Origin: Bacillota bacterium
GTDB lineage: Bacteria > Bacillota > Clostridia > Christensenellales > SZUA-584
Length of the DNA stretch: 47,577 nt
Direction: 5' to 3'
Assembly (NCBI GenBank): GCA_023416745.1
Contig: JAEZHF010000055.1
Coordinates: 1-47,577, forward strand
Shown: positions 1 to 7,691 of the stretch, one piece after another
Position numbering within the stretch: the first letter of the stretch is position 1
Layout of the letters: every line of letters begins with the position of its first letter
Notes under the pieces: generated by a model
Told to the model about the DNA's origin: nothing
Database searches by the model: none
What the model saw: only the letters and a program-made list of their open reading frames with translations
Translations under genes and position numbers: made by a program

Positions 1-380
1 ACAGACCCTGCCTGTCGGCTTGATAGGGATTCTCGTGCGACCAAGTTTTCCACAAACTATATACTTTTGTGGAGTTCGTTTGCGTCCACGGTGTGAAATA
101 GTTAATTCTGCGGTGTTGCCTTAGAAAATATGCAAGATCAGCATTGAAAAAACTTGAAACAAAATAATAGAAATCAAATTTTAATTAACAACTGTAAGAG
201 GCGATAATCCTATATGCGCTGCAGGTATGCATTGTGACACCGTCACGGGCGGTCGCGGAGACCCGCCCCTACAGTCGATACAGTTTCTTTCTCGTAGGGG
301 AGGGGTTCCATCCCCTCCCGCAGCTCTGTGACATATTTATTCGCCGTTCATGAAACCATGAGCGGCTTTTATATTCCCCA
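1..380. other. Gene-free 5' end of the window
   Basis: Apart from the palindromic repeat at 245-330 I see no credible coding region here. The stretch at 120-200 is AT-rich. It is probably intergenic upstream of the molybdenum operon, but the gene to its left is outside the window. Confidence 0.5.
245..330. repeat. Palindromic intergenic repeat cluster (GGGCGG/CCGCCC and GGGAGGGG/CCCCTCCC)
   Basis: Two GC-rich inverted repeats lie side by side: GGGCGG...CCGCCC followed by CTAC, then GGGAGGGG-ttccat-CCCCTCCC. The same two modules recur near 21.29 kb and at 45.7-46.1 kb, with the shared core 'GGAGACCCGCCCCT' or 'GGTTCCATCC'. They behave like dispersed REP-like elements. No ORF is supported here. 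Confidence 0.7.
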
Positions 381-386
381 TATAAC

Positions 387-428
387 GTTGCCATAGCAAC
401 ATACTTATCGCGCGCCAGATGGTAGAAT
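387..428 (+). promoter_or_regulatory. Candidate Crp/Fnr-type operator and activator-dependent promoter of the molybdenum operon
   Basis: A perfect palindrome GTTGC-CATA-GCAAC lies at 387-400. A plausible -10 (TAGAAT) lies at 423-428, and the region 17 bp upstream of it (CATACT) is a poor -35. With transcription starting about 7 bp after the -10, the palindrome is centred at about -41.5. That is the standard position for a class II Crp/Fnr activator that replaces a weak -35. A Crp/Fnr-family gene closes the same cluster at 6743-7417. The palindrome and spacing are seen; binding is inferred. Confidence 0.5.
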
Positions 429-503
429 AACAATCACAATTAAGGCAATAACTAATCAGATTTAGATGCAAACTCAAGGATACATCCGGCAAGGGAGCCA
501 TTC

Positions 504-1532
504 ATGAAGCTGATAAAGACGACGGAGGCGGTGGGGCACGTGCTCTGCCACGACATCACGCAGATCATTAAGGACGTCAAAAAAGGCGTCGCGTTCCGCA
601 AGGGGCATATCGTAACGGAGGCGGACATCCCCGTGCTGCTGTCGCTGGGGAAGGACCACCTGTACGTGTGGGAGAAGCAGGCGGGCATGCTGCACGAGAA
701 CGACGCGGCGGAGCTGCTGCGCCGCATCTGCCAGAATGACAACATGGTGTCGTCGGCACCCTGCGAAGGAAAGATCGAGCTCACAGCCGGCATAGACGGG
801 CTGTTCAAGGCAGATACGCAGCGGCTGAACCGTGTCAACGCGCTGGGCGAGATCATCATCGCGACGCGCCACGGCAACAAGCCGGTGAAGCAAGGCGATA
901 AACTCGCGGGCATGCGCGTGATACCGCTGGTGATCGCGCAGCAGAAGATGGACCAAGCGGCAGCAGCGGCGGGCGATACGCCCATACTGCAATTGCTGCC
1001 TTTCATACACAGGACGGCGGGGCTGGTGATCACGGGTAACGAGGTATACCACAAGCGCATCCCTGACGCGTTCGGGCCGGTGATCGAAGCCAAGCTGTCG
1101 GAATACGACGTGGACATTCTGGGCAGAACGTACATGGACGACAGTGCGGAGCGCATCACGGATGCCATCCGGCAGCACATCGACAACGGTGCGGACCTCA
1201 TTGTCTGCACCGGCGGCATGAGCGTGGACCCGGACGACACGACGCCCACCGCTATCAAGAACACTGGAACCAAGCTGGTGACATACGGCGCGCCCGTGCT
1301 GCCCGGCGCGATGTTCCTGCTGGCCTACTTCGAGGACGGCGGCAGAACGATACCGATACTGGGGCTGCCCGGCTGCGTGATGTATGCCAAACGAACGATA
1401 TTCGACCTCGTGCTGCCGCGCATCATGGCGGGCGAGCGGCTGACCGCACAGGATTTGACGACGCTGGGCGAGGGCGGCCTCTGCCTGAACTGCGAGGTCT
1501 GCACCTATCCGAACTGCGGGTTCGGCAAGTGA
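504..1532 (+). CDS. MoeA-like molybdopterin-binding protein
   Basis: This 342-residue protein is a shortened MoeA relative. It contains the MoCF/MogA-like fold with 'CTGGMSVDPDDTTP' (about 235-248) and 'LGLPGCVMY' (about 287-295), the signatures of the molybdopterin- or adenylyl-molybdopterin-binding site. The C-terminal MoeA domain IV is replaced by a short cysteine tail, CxxCxxCxxxxC, ending GFGK. Clostridial proteins of this type usually sit in molybdenum cofactor operons. The exact reaction (molybdate insertion or a carrier role) is not fixed by sequence, because full MoeA is about 400 residues. A good site AAGGGAG precedes the ATG. It is first of eight co-directional genes. The tail cysteines could bind a metal. 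Confidence 0.85.
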   Translation: MKLIKTTEAVGHVLCHDITQIIKDVKKGVAFRKGHIVTEADIPVLLSLGKDHLYVWEKQAGMLHENDAAELLRRICQNDNMVSSAPCEGKIELTAGIDGLFKADTQRLNRVNALGEIIIATRHGNKPVKQGDKLAGMRVIPLVIAQQKMDQAAAAAGDTPILQLLPFIHRTAGLVITGNEVYHKRIPDAFGPVIEAKLSEYDVDILGRTYMDDSAERITDAIRQHIDNGADLIVCTGGMSVDPDDTTPTAIKNTGTKLVTYGAPVLPGAMFLLAYFEDGGRTIPILGLPGCVMYAKRTIFDLVLPRIMAGERLTAQDLTTLGEGGLCLNCEVCTYPNCGFGK

Positions 1533-1542
1533 GGAGGCGCTG

Positions 1543-2022
1543 ATGGACGGCAAGCTGACGCATTTTGATGAGAGCGGCAACGCGGCAATGGTGGATGTGA
1601 CGGATAAGGCGGAGACGCAGCGCACCGCGGTGGCCACGGGCGGCATCCGCATGAATGAGGCGGCTTTTGCCGCGATACAGCACGGAACTGTGGAAAAGGG
1701 AGACGTGCTGGGGGTGGCGCGCGTGGCGGGCATCATGGCAGCCAAGCGCACGGCGGAGCTGATACCGCTGTGCCATCCGCTGATGCTGACCAGCGTGAAG
1801 GTGGATTTTACGCTGCGCCCCGAAACGCTGACGGTGGAAGCGGTCTGCACCGCGAAGCTGTCCGGCAGGACGGGCGTGGAGATGGAAGCGATGACGGGGG
1901 TGTCCGTCGCGCTGCTCACGATATACGATATGTGCAAGGCGCTGGACAAGGGCATGGTGATCTCAAATATCCGCCTGCTGGAGAAGTCCGGCGGCAAGAG
2001 CGGCTTATATCAGGCGCGTTGA
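1543..2022 (+). CDS. moaC: Cyclic pyranopterin monophosphate synthase MoaC
   Basis: MoaC converts the 3',8-cyclo-GTP product of MoaA to cyclic pyranopterin monophosphate, the second half of step one in molybdenum cofactor synthesis. The 159-residue length is normal for the family. The conserved segments 'MVDVTDKAETQR' near residue 17, 'AGIMAAKRTAELIPLCHPL' (about 62-80) and 'GVEMEAMTGVSVALLTIYDM' (about 110-129) are all present, including the LCHP and EAMTG active-site blocks. An AGGAGG site lies just before the ATG. It follows the MoeA-like gene by 10 nt and precedes modABC and moaA, so one transcript carries uptake and synthesis. Confidence 0.97.
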   Translation: MDGKLTHFDESGNAAMVDVTDKAETQRTAVATGGIRMNEAAFAAIQHGTVEKGDVLGVARVAGIMAAKRTAELIPLCHPLMLTSVKVDFTLRPETLTVEAVCTAKLSGRTGVEMEAMTGVSVALLTIYDMCKALDKGMVISNIRLLEKSGGKSGLYQAR

Positions 2023-2036
2023 TAAATGTCTTAAGA

Positions 2037-2120
2037 CCGTGGAGGCTTTGCCTCCACACCTCCGCTTAAGGGGCGTGCCCCTTAAGATTTCCACCAGGAA
2101 AATGCATTTGGCATTTTCCG
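2037..2120. repeat. Triple-hairpin intergenic repeat
   Basis: Three perfect hairpins follow each other: GTGGAGG-ctttg-CCTCCAC (2039-2057), CTTAAGGGGC-gt-GCCCCTTAAG (2065-2086) and GGAAAATGC-atttg-GCATTTTCC (2097-2119). The first module begins again at the right edge of the window (47.55 kb) in a diverged form. It sits between moaC and modA inside the operon and has no U-tract, so it may affect mRNA stability rather than end transcription. Confidence 0.75.
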
Positions 2121-2205
2121 TGTTTATAAAAAGATACGCAAGTCATGCGCAGTTTGCGATACTCCATTCTGGGCACAGGTGAATCCCCTTCTGAAGTGCG
2201 CTTAC

Positions 2206-2242
2206 ATGGGATCCCTCGCAATGCTCGGGATGACAAAGGTCA
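2206..2242. repeat. Dispersed repeat 'ATGGGATCCCTCGCAATG-CTCGGGATGACAA'
   Basis: This segment is nearly matched at 38757-38793 (ATGGGATTCC-GCGCAGG-CTCGGAATGACAA). It overlaps the region just before the modA start and explains why an open frame extends upstream of the real start there. Confidence 0.6.
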
Positions 2243-2262
2243 CGCGCAGAAAGAGGATTCTT

Positions 2263-3105
2263 ATGAAGATGTTTGGAATTGTGCTGGCTCTGTGCATGGC
2301 GCTGGCACTGGTCGGCTGCGGCACACAGACGCCCGATCCCTCCGAGAAGCCGGTTGCAACCGAAGAGTCTGCCAAGCCCGACACGACGGACGACCCGACG
2401 CCTACGGCGGAGCCGGTGGAGCTGATGATCGCGGCGGCGGCCAGCCTGACGGAGGTGACGGTGAAGATCACGGAATTGTACAGAGCCGAAGCCCCGAATG
2501 TGACGCTGACGTTCACCTACGGCGCGTCGGGCGCGCTGCAGACGCAGGTCGAACAGGGCGCTCCGGTGGACATATTTATGTCGGCGGCGCAGAAGCAGAT
2601 GGACGCGCTGGAAGAAGGCGCACTGCTGCTGGACGGCTCCCGCACGAATCTGCTGGCGAACAAGGTTGTTATGATCGTTCCTGCGGATTCCGATTTGGGA
2701 CTCACCAGCTTTCAAGATCTCACGAAGGTGGATGTGAAGACAGTGGCCATTGGCGATCCGGCGAGCGTTCCAGCGGGGCAGTATGCCGAAGAGGTGCTGA
2801 CGTCGCTGGGCATCAAAGATGCGGTGCTGGCTAAAGCCAACCTCGGCACTGACGTGCGACAGGTGCTGACATGGGTGGAGAACGGCGAAGTGGAAGCGGG
2901 CATCGTGTATGCCACCGATGCGGCCACCACGGATAAGGTGAAGGTGGTCTGCGAAGCCCCGGCGGACAGCGTAACAAGAATCATCTATCCGGTCGCGATA
3001 CTCAAAGCGACAGGCCATGCGGAAGAGGCGCAGGAGTTCATTGATTTTCTGAAAACGCCGGATATCGCGGCGCTGTTTGAGAAGTACGGTTTTGTAATGG
3101 CTTAA
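2263..3105 (+). CDS. modA: Molybdate ABC transporter substrate-binding lipoprotein ModA
   Basis: This is the extracellular molybdate-binding lipoprotein of a ModABC importer. The start at 2263 is chosen because it gives a proper lipoprotein signal peptide: a basic N-terminus, a hydrophobic core and the lipobox LVGC with lipidation at Cys19 or so. AGAGG precedes it, whereas an upstream start would run through a repeat. After an acidic, proline-rich linker the mature protein begins 'IAAAASLTEV', the typical ModA oxyanion-binding strand, followed by 'FTYGASGALQTQVEQGAPVD' and 'DIFMSAA'. The total of 280 residues fits the family. modB follows after 21 nt. Tungstate as substrate cannot be excluded. 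Confidence 0.93.
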   Translation: MKMFGIVLALCMALALVGCGTQTPDPSEKPVATEESAKPDTTDDPTPTAEPVELMIAAAASLTEVTVKITELYRAEAPNVTLTFTYGASGALQTQVEQGAPVDIFMSAAQKQMDALEEGALLLDGSRTNLLANKVVMIVPADSDLGLTSFQDLTKVDVKTVAIGDPASVPAGQYAEEVLTSLGIKDAVLAKANLGTDVRQVLTWVENGEVEAGIVYATDAATTDKVKVVCEAPADSVTRIIYPVAILKATGHAEEAQEFIDFLKTPDIAALFEKYGFVMA

Positions 3106-3126
3106 GTAAGCTGTAGAGGGGATTGA

Positions 3127-3810
3127 ATGGATTATTCGCCGCTTTGGCTGTCACTGCGGGTCGCGTTTCTGGCGACTCTTGTGACATTCATACTGGGAGT
3201 GCTCGCGGCCTGGCTGACCGCGAAGCTTAAGCGCGGGAAGGGCATCGTGGACGGTCTGTTCACGCTGCCTTTGGTGCTGCCGCCCACCATGGTCGGTTTC
3301 TTCCTGCTGGTGATATTCGGCAGGAACGGTTTCATCGGGCAATTCTTAAGCAGCATCGGCGTGCCGGTGGTGTTCACATGGACGGGCGCGGTGATCGCAT
3401 CCGCGGTGGTGGCGTTTCCGCTGATGTTCCGCACGGTGCGCGGCGCTTTCGAGCAGCTGGACGAGAACCTCCTCTCCGCAGCACGCACGCTGGGCATGTC
3501 CGAGCCCAAGCTGTTTTGGCGCGTAATGATACCGAACTCCCTGCCCGGCATACTGGCAGGCGCGGTGCTGGCGTTTGCGCGGGCGCTCGGCGAGTTCGGC
3601 GCAACCATCATGCTGGCGGGCAACATTCCCGGCAAAACGCAGACGGTGTCCGTCGCGATATACACAGCGGTGCAGGCGGGCAACTGGGAGCTGGCCTACC
3701 GCTGGATGTTCATTATCGTGGGCATCTCGTTCGCCACCATACTGCTGATGAACTGGTTCTCAAACCGCTCGTTTCGCTCGAGGAAGGGGGCGGTGACAAG
3801 ATGGCGCTGA
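3127..3810 (+). CDS. modB: Molybdate ABC transporter permease ModB
   Basis: ModB is the membrane channel of the molybdate importer. The 227-residue protein has about five hydrophobic spans, the 'LPLVLPPTMVGFFLL' segment typical of ModB, and the EAA loop that contacts the ATPase ('AARTLGMSEPKLFWRVMIPN', about 119-138). 'ALGEFGATIMLAGNIPGKTQ' follows at about 153-172 and is near-diagnostic for molybdate and tungstate permeases. Its last bases overlap the modC start by 10 nt, which suggests coupled translation. Confidence 0.96.
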   Translation: MDYSPLWLSLRVAFLATLVTFILGVLAAWLTAKLKRGKGIVDGLFTLPLVLPPTMVGFFLLVIFGRNGFIGQFLSSIGVPVVFTWTGAVIASAVVAFPLMFRTVRGAFEQLDENLLSAARTLGMSEPKLFWRVMIPNSLPGILAGAVLAFARALGEFGATIMLAGNIPGKTQTVSVAIYTAVQAGNWELAYRWMFIIVGISFATILLMNWFSNRSFRSRKGAVTRWR

Positions 3811-4853
3811 GCGTGGATATCGAGAAGCGCGCAGGCGGTTTCCATCTGAGGAGCCGCTTCGAGGCACAGGACGAAACGCTGGCCATACTCGGCGCGTCCG
3901 GCTGCGGCAAGAGCATGACACTCAAGTGCATCGCGGGCATCGAGACGCCGGACAGCGGGCGCATCGTGCTGAACGGACGGGTGCTGTTCGACAGCGGCCA
4001 GCGCATCAACCTGCCGGCGCGCAGCCGCAACACGGGCTACCTGTTTCAGAACTGTGCGCTGTTCCCCAACATGACGGTGGAGCAGAACATTGCCTGCGGC
4101 ATACCCAAGAGCCGTGATAAAGTCAAGGCTGTCCGCGACAAGATAGGGGCTTTTTATCTGGAGGGGCTGGAGCGGCATTACCCGCATCAGCTCTCGGGCG
4201 GGCAGCAGCAGCGGGTGGCGCTGGCGAGGATGCTGGCGAGCGAACCGTCACTGCTGATGATGGACGAACCGCTGTCCGCGCTGGACAGCTTTCTCAAATG
4301 GCAGCTGGAGCTGGAGATACTCAAAGTGCAGGAAAGCTTCGGCGGTACGATACTGTTCGTCTCCCACAACCGCGACGAGGTATACCGCCTGTGTGACCGC
4401 GTGGCGGTGATGGAGGACGGCGCCACCATCGAAGTGCTGGACAAGAAGGACTTGTTCACCAAGCCGCAGACGCTGTCCACGGCGTTGCTGTCCGGCTGCA
4501 AGAACTTCTCAGCGGCGGTGAAGACGGGGCCGGAGACGCTGCTCGCGACAGACTGGAACGCGGAGCTTGCAGTGTCAAAACCGGTACCGGACGACATCCG
4601 GTACATCGGCTTCCGCGCGCACTGCTTTGAGCTGTCACACAGCGGCGGCGGACGCAACGTGATTGAGACACGCGTGACGCGGGTGATCGAGGACATGTTC
4701 TCCATCATCGTGATCGCGCATGTGCAGGGTGGGGAAGACAAGGACTGGGCCTATCTGCGCTGCGAGCTCAGCAAGGAAAAATGGGACGCAATGGGTGCTC
4801 CGGAGACGCTGTATCTGCGCTTGCCGGAGGATCATATCATACTGATGAGGTAA
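3801..4853 (+). CDS. modC: Molybdate ABC transporter ATP-binding protein ModC
   Basis: This is the ATPase that powers molybdate import. Starting at the ATG at 3801 (site GGAAGGGGG just upstream, overlapping the modB end) it has 350 residues. The motifs appear in order: Walker A 'GASGCGKS' (about 31-38), Q-loop 'LFQNCALFPNMT', signature 'LSGGQQQR' (about 132-139), Walker B 'LLMMDEPLSALD' (about 151-162) and switch histidine 'FVSHNRDEVYRLCDRV'. The C-terminal third (about 250-350) is compatible with a regulatory molybdate-binding TOBE-like region, as in other ModC proteins. moaA begins 4 nt after its stop. Confidence 0.95.
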   Translation: MALSVDIEKRAGGFHLRSRFEAQDETLAILGASGCGKSMTLKCIAGIETPDSGRIVLNGRVLFDSGQRINLPARSRNTGYLFQNCALFPNMTVEQNIACGIPKSRDKVKAVRDKIGAFYLEGLERHYPHQLSGGQQQRVALARMLASEPSLLMMDEPLSALDSFLKWQLELEILKVQESFGGTILFVSHNRDEVYRLCDRVAVMEDGATIEVLDKKDLFTKPQTLSTALLSGCKNFSAAVKTGPETLLATDWNAELAVSKPVPDDIRYIGFRAHCFELSHSGGGRNVIETRVTRVIEDMFSIIVIAHVQGGEDKDWAYLRCELSKEKWDAMGAPETLYLRLPEDHIILMR

Positions 4854-4857
4854 CGCC

Positions 4858-5826
4858 ATGCAGGACAGTTTTGGCCGGACAATCGACTATATGCGCCTAT
4901 CCGTCACGGACCGCTGCAACCTGCGGTGCGTTTACTGCATGCCGCCCGAGGGCGTGGCGTGCGTCGGGCACGACGATATACTGCGCTATGAGGAGCTGCT
5001 GCGCGTCGTGAAAGCGGGCGTGGCGCTGGGCATAAAGAAATACCGAATCACCGGGGGTGAGCCGCTGGTGCGTAAGGGCATCGTGGATTTCGTCCGCATG
5101 GTGAAGCAAACGGCGGGTGTCGAATCAGTCGCGATGACCACCAACGGCGTGCTGTTCGCCGCGATGGCGGAGGCTTTGAAGGGTGCCGGGCTGGACGCGG
5201 TGAACTTCAGTCTGGACTGCCTGGACGCGGACAGCTTTGCACGGCTGACGCGGATGGACGCGTGGGATGCCGTGATGGCGGGCATCGATAAGGCGCTGGA
5301 ACTAGGCTTTAAGACCAAGCTCAACTGCGTGCCGATGCAAGCCTACAACGGCGGCGACTGGGTACGGCTGGCGGAACTGGCGCGGGATAATGCGCTGGAC
5401 GTTCGCTTTATCGAAATGATGCCCATCGGGCTGGGGCAGGATTACATGTCGGTGGACAACAAGGAAGTGCTTAACGTGCTGACACAGGCGTTCGGAGAAC
5501 CGGTGAAGTCGGCGCGCATCCACGGCAGCGGCCCCGCGGAATACTATGAATTCACGGGGTTCAAAGGCAGCGTGGGCTTCATCAGCGCGATATCACATGC
5601 ATTCTGCGGCGACTGCAACCGCGTGCGTCTGACGGCGGACGGTATGTTGAAAGCCTGCCTGTGCTACGAGGACGGCACCGACTTAAAAGCGCTGCTGCGG
5701 TCGGGCGTATCGGATGACGCGCTCAGGGACGCGCTGGCGGCGGCGATTACCGCCAAGCCGCTGCGGCATAATTTCTGTGACGGCACGGCGACGGAACAGC
5801 GCAAAATGGTTCAGATAGGCGGATGA
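4858..5826 (+). CDS. moaA: GTP 3',8-cyclase MoaA (radical SAM)
   Basis: MoaA starts molybdenum cofactor synthesis by rearranging GTP to 3',8-cyclo-GTP. The 322-residue protein has the N-terminal radical SAM cluster motif CNLRCVYCMP (about 19-28), the SAM-binding 'ITGGEPLVRKGI' (about 63-74), and a C-terminal 4Fe-4S site made by 'FCGDCNRVRLTADGMLKACL' with its three cysteines. It ends exactly in the GG dipeptide that MoaA inserts in its own active site. It sits 4 nt after modC and 1 nt before the MOSC gene, so the operon is tightly packed. Confidence 0.98.
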   Translation: MQDSFGRTIDYMRLSVTDRCNLRCVYCMPPEGVACVGHDDILRYEELLRVVKAGVALGIKKYRITGGEPLVRKGIVDFVRMVKQTAGVESVAMTTNGVLFAAMAEALKGAGLDAVNFSLDCLDADSFARLTRMDAWDAVMAGIDKALELGFKTKLNCVPMQAYNGGDWVRLAELARDNALDVRFIEMMPIGLGQDYMSVDNKEVLNVLTQAFGEPVKSARIHGSGPAEYYEFTGFKGSVGFISAISHAFCGDCNRVRLTADGMLKACLCYEDGTDLKALLRSGVSDDALRDALAAAITAKPLRHNFCDGTATEQRKMVQIGG

Positions 5827-5827
5827 T

Positions 5828-6256
5828 ATGGGTATAGTGAAAGCGATTTGCATCAGCGAGAAGAAGGGTACGAAGAAGACCAACGTGGGCACATGCGAGC
5901 TGGTGGAAAATCACGGTTTGAAGGACGATGCGCACGCGGGCAATTGGCACCGTCAGGTGAGCCTGCTGTCTTACGACAAGGTGGAAGCGTTCCGCGCGAC
6001 GGGAGCGGCGGTGGACGACGGCGCGTTCGGCGAGAACCTGCTGGTGGAGGGCATCGACTTTCGGGCGCTGCCGGTGGGCACACAGCTCTTGTGCGGCGAT
6101 GTGCGACTGGAGATCACGCAGATCGGCAAGGAGTGCCACGCGCACTGCGAGATATACCGTCAGGTGGGCGACTGCATCATGCCGCGGGAGGGCGTGTTCG
6201 CGCGCGTGCTGAGCGGCGGCGTGATAACCGTGGGGGATGAAATGCATGTCGCATAA
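5828..6256 (+). CDS. MOSC domain protein
   Basis: This 142-residue protein is a stand-alone MOSC domain, a beta-barrel related to the C-terminal domain of Moco sulfurase. Recognisable blocks are 'HGLKDDAHAGNWHRQVSLL' (about 29-47), 'GAFGENLLVEGID' (about 64-76) and 'ITQIGKECHAHCEIY' with the conserved cysteine pair (about 98-112). Such proteins are thought to carry sulfur or bind the cofactor; the exact role is unknown. The context inside a Moco operon fits cofactor maturation, possibly for the sulfurated cofactor of the xanthine dehydrogenase encoded next door. The last 11 nt overlap the next gene. Confidence 0.9.
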   Translation: MGIVKAICISEKKGTKKTNVGTCELVENHGLKDDAHAGNWHRQVSLLSYDKVEAFRATGAAVDDGAFGENLLVEGIDFRALPVGTQLLCGDVRLEITQIGKECHAHCEIYRQVGDCIMPREGVFARVLSGGVITVGDEMHVA

Positions 6257-6746
6257 GGTTTATCGGGCAGGCATCATCACCGCCAGCGACAAGGGCGCGG
6301 CGGGACAGCGTGAGGACTTAAGCGGCGAAACGTTGAAGGATATATTGCGGGAGAACGGCTACGTCGTTGCGAGCTGTTGCGTGCTGCCTGACGATCAGGA
6401 GCTGCTGGCCGCGGAACTGATTCGGCTGGCGGACGGGGATGTCTGCGATGTAGTGTTCACGACGGGCGGAACGGGTTTGTCGCCGCGCGATGTGACGCCG
6501 GAAGCCACGCTGTCGGTGGCGCACCGGCTTGTGCCGGGCATCAGCGAGGCGATAAGGGCACAAAGCATGCACATCACCAACCGTGCCATGCTGAGCCGCG
6601 GCGTATCTGTGATACGTGAGCGCACGCTCATCATCAACCTGCCGGGCAGCCCCAAGGCGGTGAGGGAGAGCCTCGCCGTGATATTGGACGCGGTGTCGCA
6701 CGGCCTTGCGATACTGCGCGGCGACGACGGCGAGTGTGCCCGCTAG
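6246..6746 (+). CDS. MogA/MoaB-family molybdopterin adenylyltransferase
   Basis: This is the MogA/MoaB protein family, which adenylylates molybdopterin before metal insertion. It has 166 residues from the ATG at 6246, chosen because GGGGGA lies 8 nt upstream; an in-frame ATG at 6237 has no room for a site. Key blocks are 'GIITASDKGAAGQREDLSG' near the N-terminus, 'VVFTTGGTGLSPRDVTPEAT' in the middle (GGTG molybdopterin-binding loop) and 'LIINLPGSPKAVRESL' near the C-terminus. It is the last gene of the operon. Its stop overlaps by 4 bp the stop of the convergent Crp-family gene, leaving no room for a separate terminator. Confidence 0.92.
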   Translation: MSHKVYRAGIITASDKGAAGQREDLSGETLKDILRENGYVVASCCVLPDDQELLAAELIRLADGDVCDVVFTTGGTGLSPRDVTPEATLSVAHRLVPGISEAIRAQSMHITNRAMLSRGVSVIRERTLIINLPGSPKAVRESLAVILDAVSHGLAILRGDDGECAR

Positions 6747-7417
6747 TCTTGGATGCCGGACATCAGGCGGAAGCGGTTCTTGTCGAACGTGATCAACCCT
6801 TCATCCTGCATGCGGCCCAGCTCGCGGGACAGAGCGCTGCGGTCTACACACAGGTAGGCGGCGAACTCCTCGCGGTTAAACGGAATGATGAGATCGAGGG
6901 TCTTCTTACGGCGAGCCTGCAATGTGAGGTACAGCAGTATGCGCTCACGCAGGCCCTTGCGGGACAGTATGTCGATCTTGTAGAGCTGGCGCATGTTCTC
7001 GTTGGCGGTCAGCTCCAGTATGTTTTTCAGCATCATGCAGCGCAGATGGTCGGGGATGGGGCCTGGCTCCGCAATGCGCGCGTAGGGGAACGTGATGATC
7101 TCCGCGTCGGTGGCGCACACGGTGACGAGCGGGCTTAAACGGCTGGGCGTGCTGGCGATGTCGAGGCCGAACAGCTCAGAGGCTCGTATCTTGCGGATCA
7201 GGTTCAGACGGCCGTCCGTGTCCGGCTTGAAGGTGTTGAGCTCGCCTTCGACCACGACGCCCGCGAAATCGACGACGGTATCCGCGCCGATCAGCACCGC
7301 GCCTTTTGCGCAATGCTTTTGCTGCAAGCCAAGCAACGGGCACAACGCGCCGATATCGACCCGGCTGATGCCGCCGAAAAGCTTTGTTTTCGATAAAGTG
7401 TCCGCGATCGCGTTCAT
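6743..7417 (-). CDS. Crp/Fnr-family transcriptional regulator
   Basis: This protein of about 224 residues has an N-terminal cyclic-nucleotide-binding-type beta roll and a C-terminal winged helix. The recognition region is 'REEFAAYLCVDRSALSRELG' (about 184-203), followed by 'GLITFDKNRFRL', the usual Crp-type wing. There is no Fnr-type N-terminal cysteine cluster, only scattered cysteines, so the effector is unknown. The ATG at 7417 is preferred over the ATG at 7426 because AAGGG lies about 10 nt upstream of it. It is convergent with the molybdenum operon and divergent from the purine operon. It is the obvious candidate regulator of the palindrome at 387-400. Confidence 0.88.
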   Translation of the reverse strand: MNAIADTLSKTKLFGGISRVDIGALCPLLGLQQKHCAKGAVLIGADTVVDFAGVVVEGELNTFKPDTDGRLNLIRKIRASELFGLDIASTPSRLSPLVTVCATDAEIITFPYARIAEPGPIPDHLRCMMLKNILELTANENMRQLYKIDILSRKGLRERILLYLTLQARRKKTLDLIIPFNREEFAAYLCVDRSALSRELGRMQDEGLITFDKNRFRLMSGIQD

Positions 7418-7464
7418 CGTTTGCATCCCTTTCGTCCGGTTCGTACAGGCGTTGTAATAAAAAG

Positions 7465-7493
7465 ATTATAGCACAAAAAATATTTGCTGTTAA
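7465..7493 (-). promoter_or_regulatory. Promoter of the Crp-family gene
   Basis: On the minus strand TTAACA is followed after exactly 17 bp by TATAAT. The -10 is at 7465-7470 and the -35 at 7488-7493, about 50 bp upstream of the start codon. Confidence 0.75.
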
Positions 7494-7527
7494 AGGCATT
7501 TCAGACGTGCCCGCACCTTGAATCAAC

Positions 7528-7556
7528 TTGACATTAGATGTGCAAATTGATATGAT
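7528..7556 (+). promoter_or_regulatory. Promoter of the purine-catabolism operon
   Basis: TTGACA (7528-7533), 17 bp, then TATGAT (7551-7556). Transcription would begin near 7563 and give a leader of about 305 nt that contains the riboswitch and hairpin before the first start codon at 7869. Confidence 0.8.
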
Positions 7557-7620
7557 TAATGTACAACAAAACAGGTATTGGCTGCCGACATGGCGAGCGT
7601 CACGTTCGCGGCCAAAGGTG

Positions 7621-7691
7621 CTCTTGTATAAGTTCATTAATCGGTATGGACGTTTCTACAGGCGACCGTAAATTGCCCTAGGCTACAAGAG
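7621..7691 (+). promoter_or_regulatory. Purine-class riboswitch aptamer (guanine-type, variant junction)
   Basis: The fold can be drawn completely. P1 is CUCUUGUA (7621-7628) with UACAAGAG (7684-7691). P2 is GUUCAU with AUGGAC. P3 is GGCGA with UUGCC, closed by the invariant loop CCGUAAA (7666-7672). J2/3 reads GUUUCUAC, identical to the family core, and GG in loop 2 can kiss CC in loop 3. The base just before the P1 3' strand is C (7683), the position that selects guanine-like ligands. J3/1 is longer and different from the canonical GAC, so the ligand is not certain. It precedes xanthine dehydrogenase and guanine deaminase genes. Confidence 0.9.

Noticed and set aside
474..1997. 507-codon minus-strand frame opposite the MoeA-like and moaC genes
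   Set aside because: It is antisense to two well-recognised genes, is His/Arg/Val-rich like a shadow frame and has no family features.
3378..3800. Upstream extension of the ModC frame by 141 codons
   Set aside because: It overlaps modB completely in another frame; the ATG at 3801 has a ribosome site and matches the family N-terminus.
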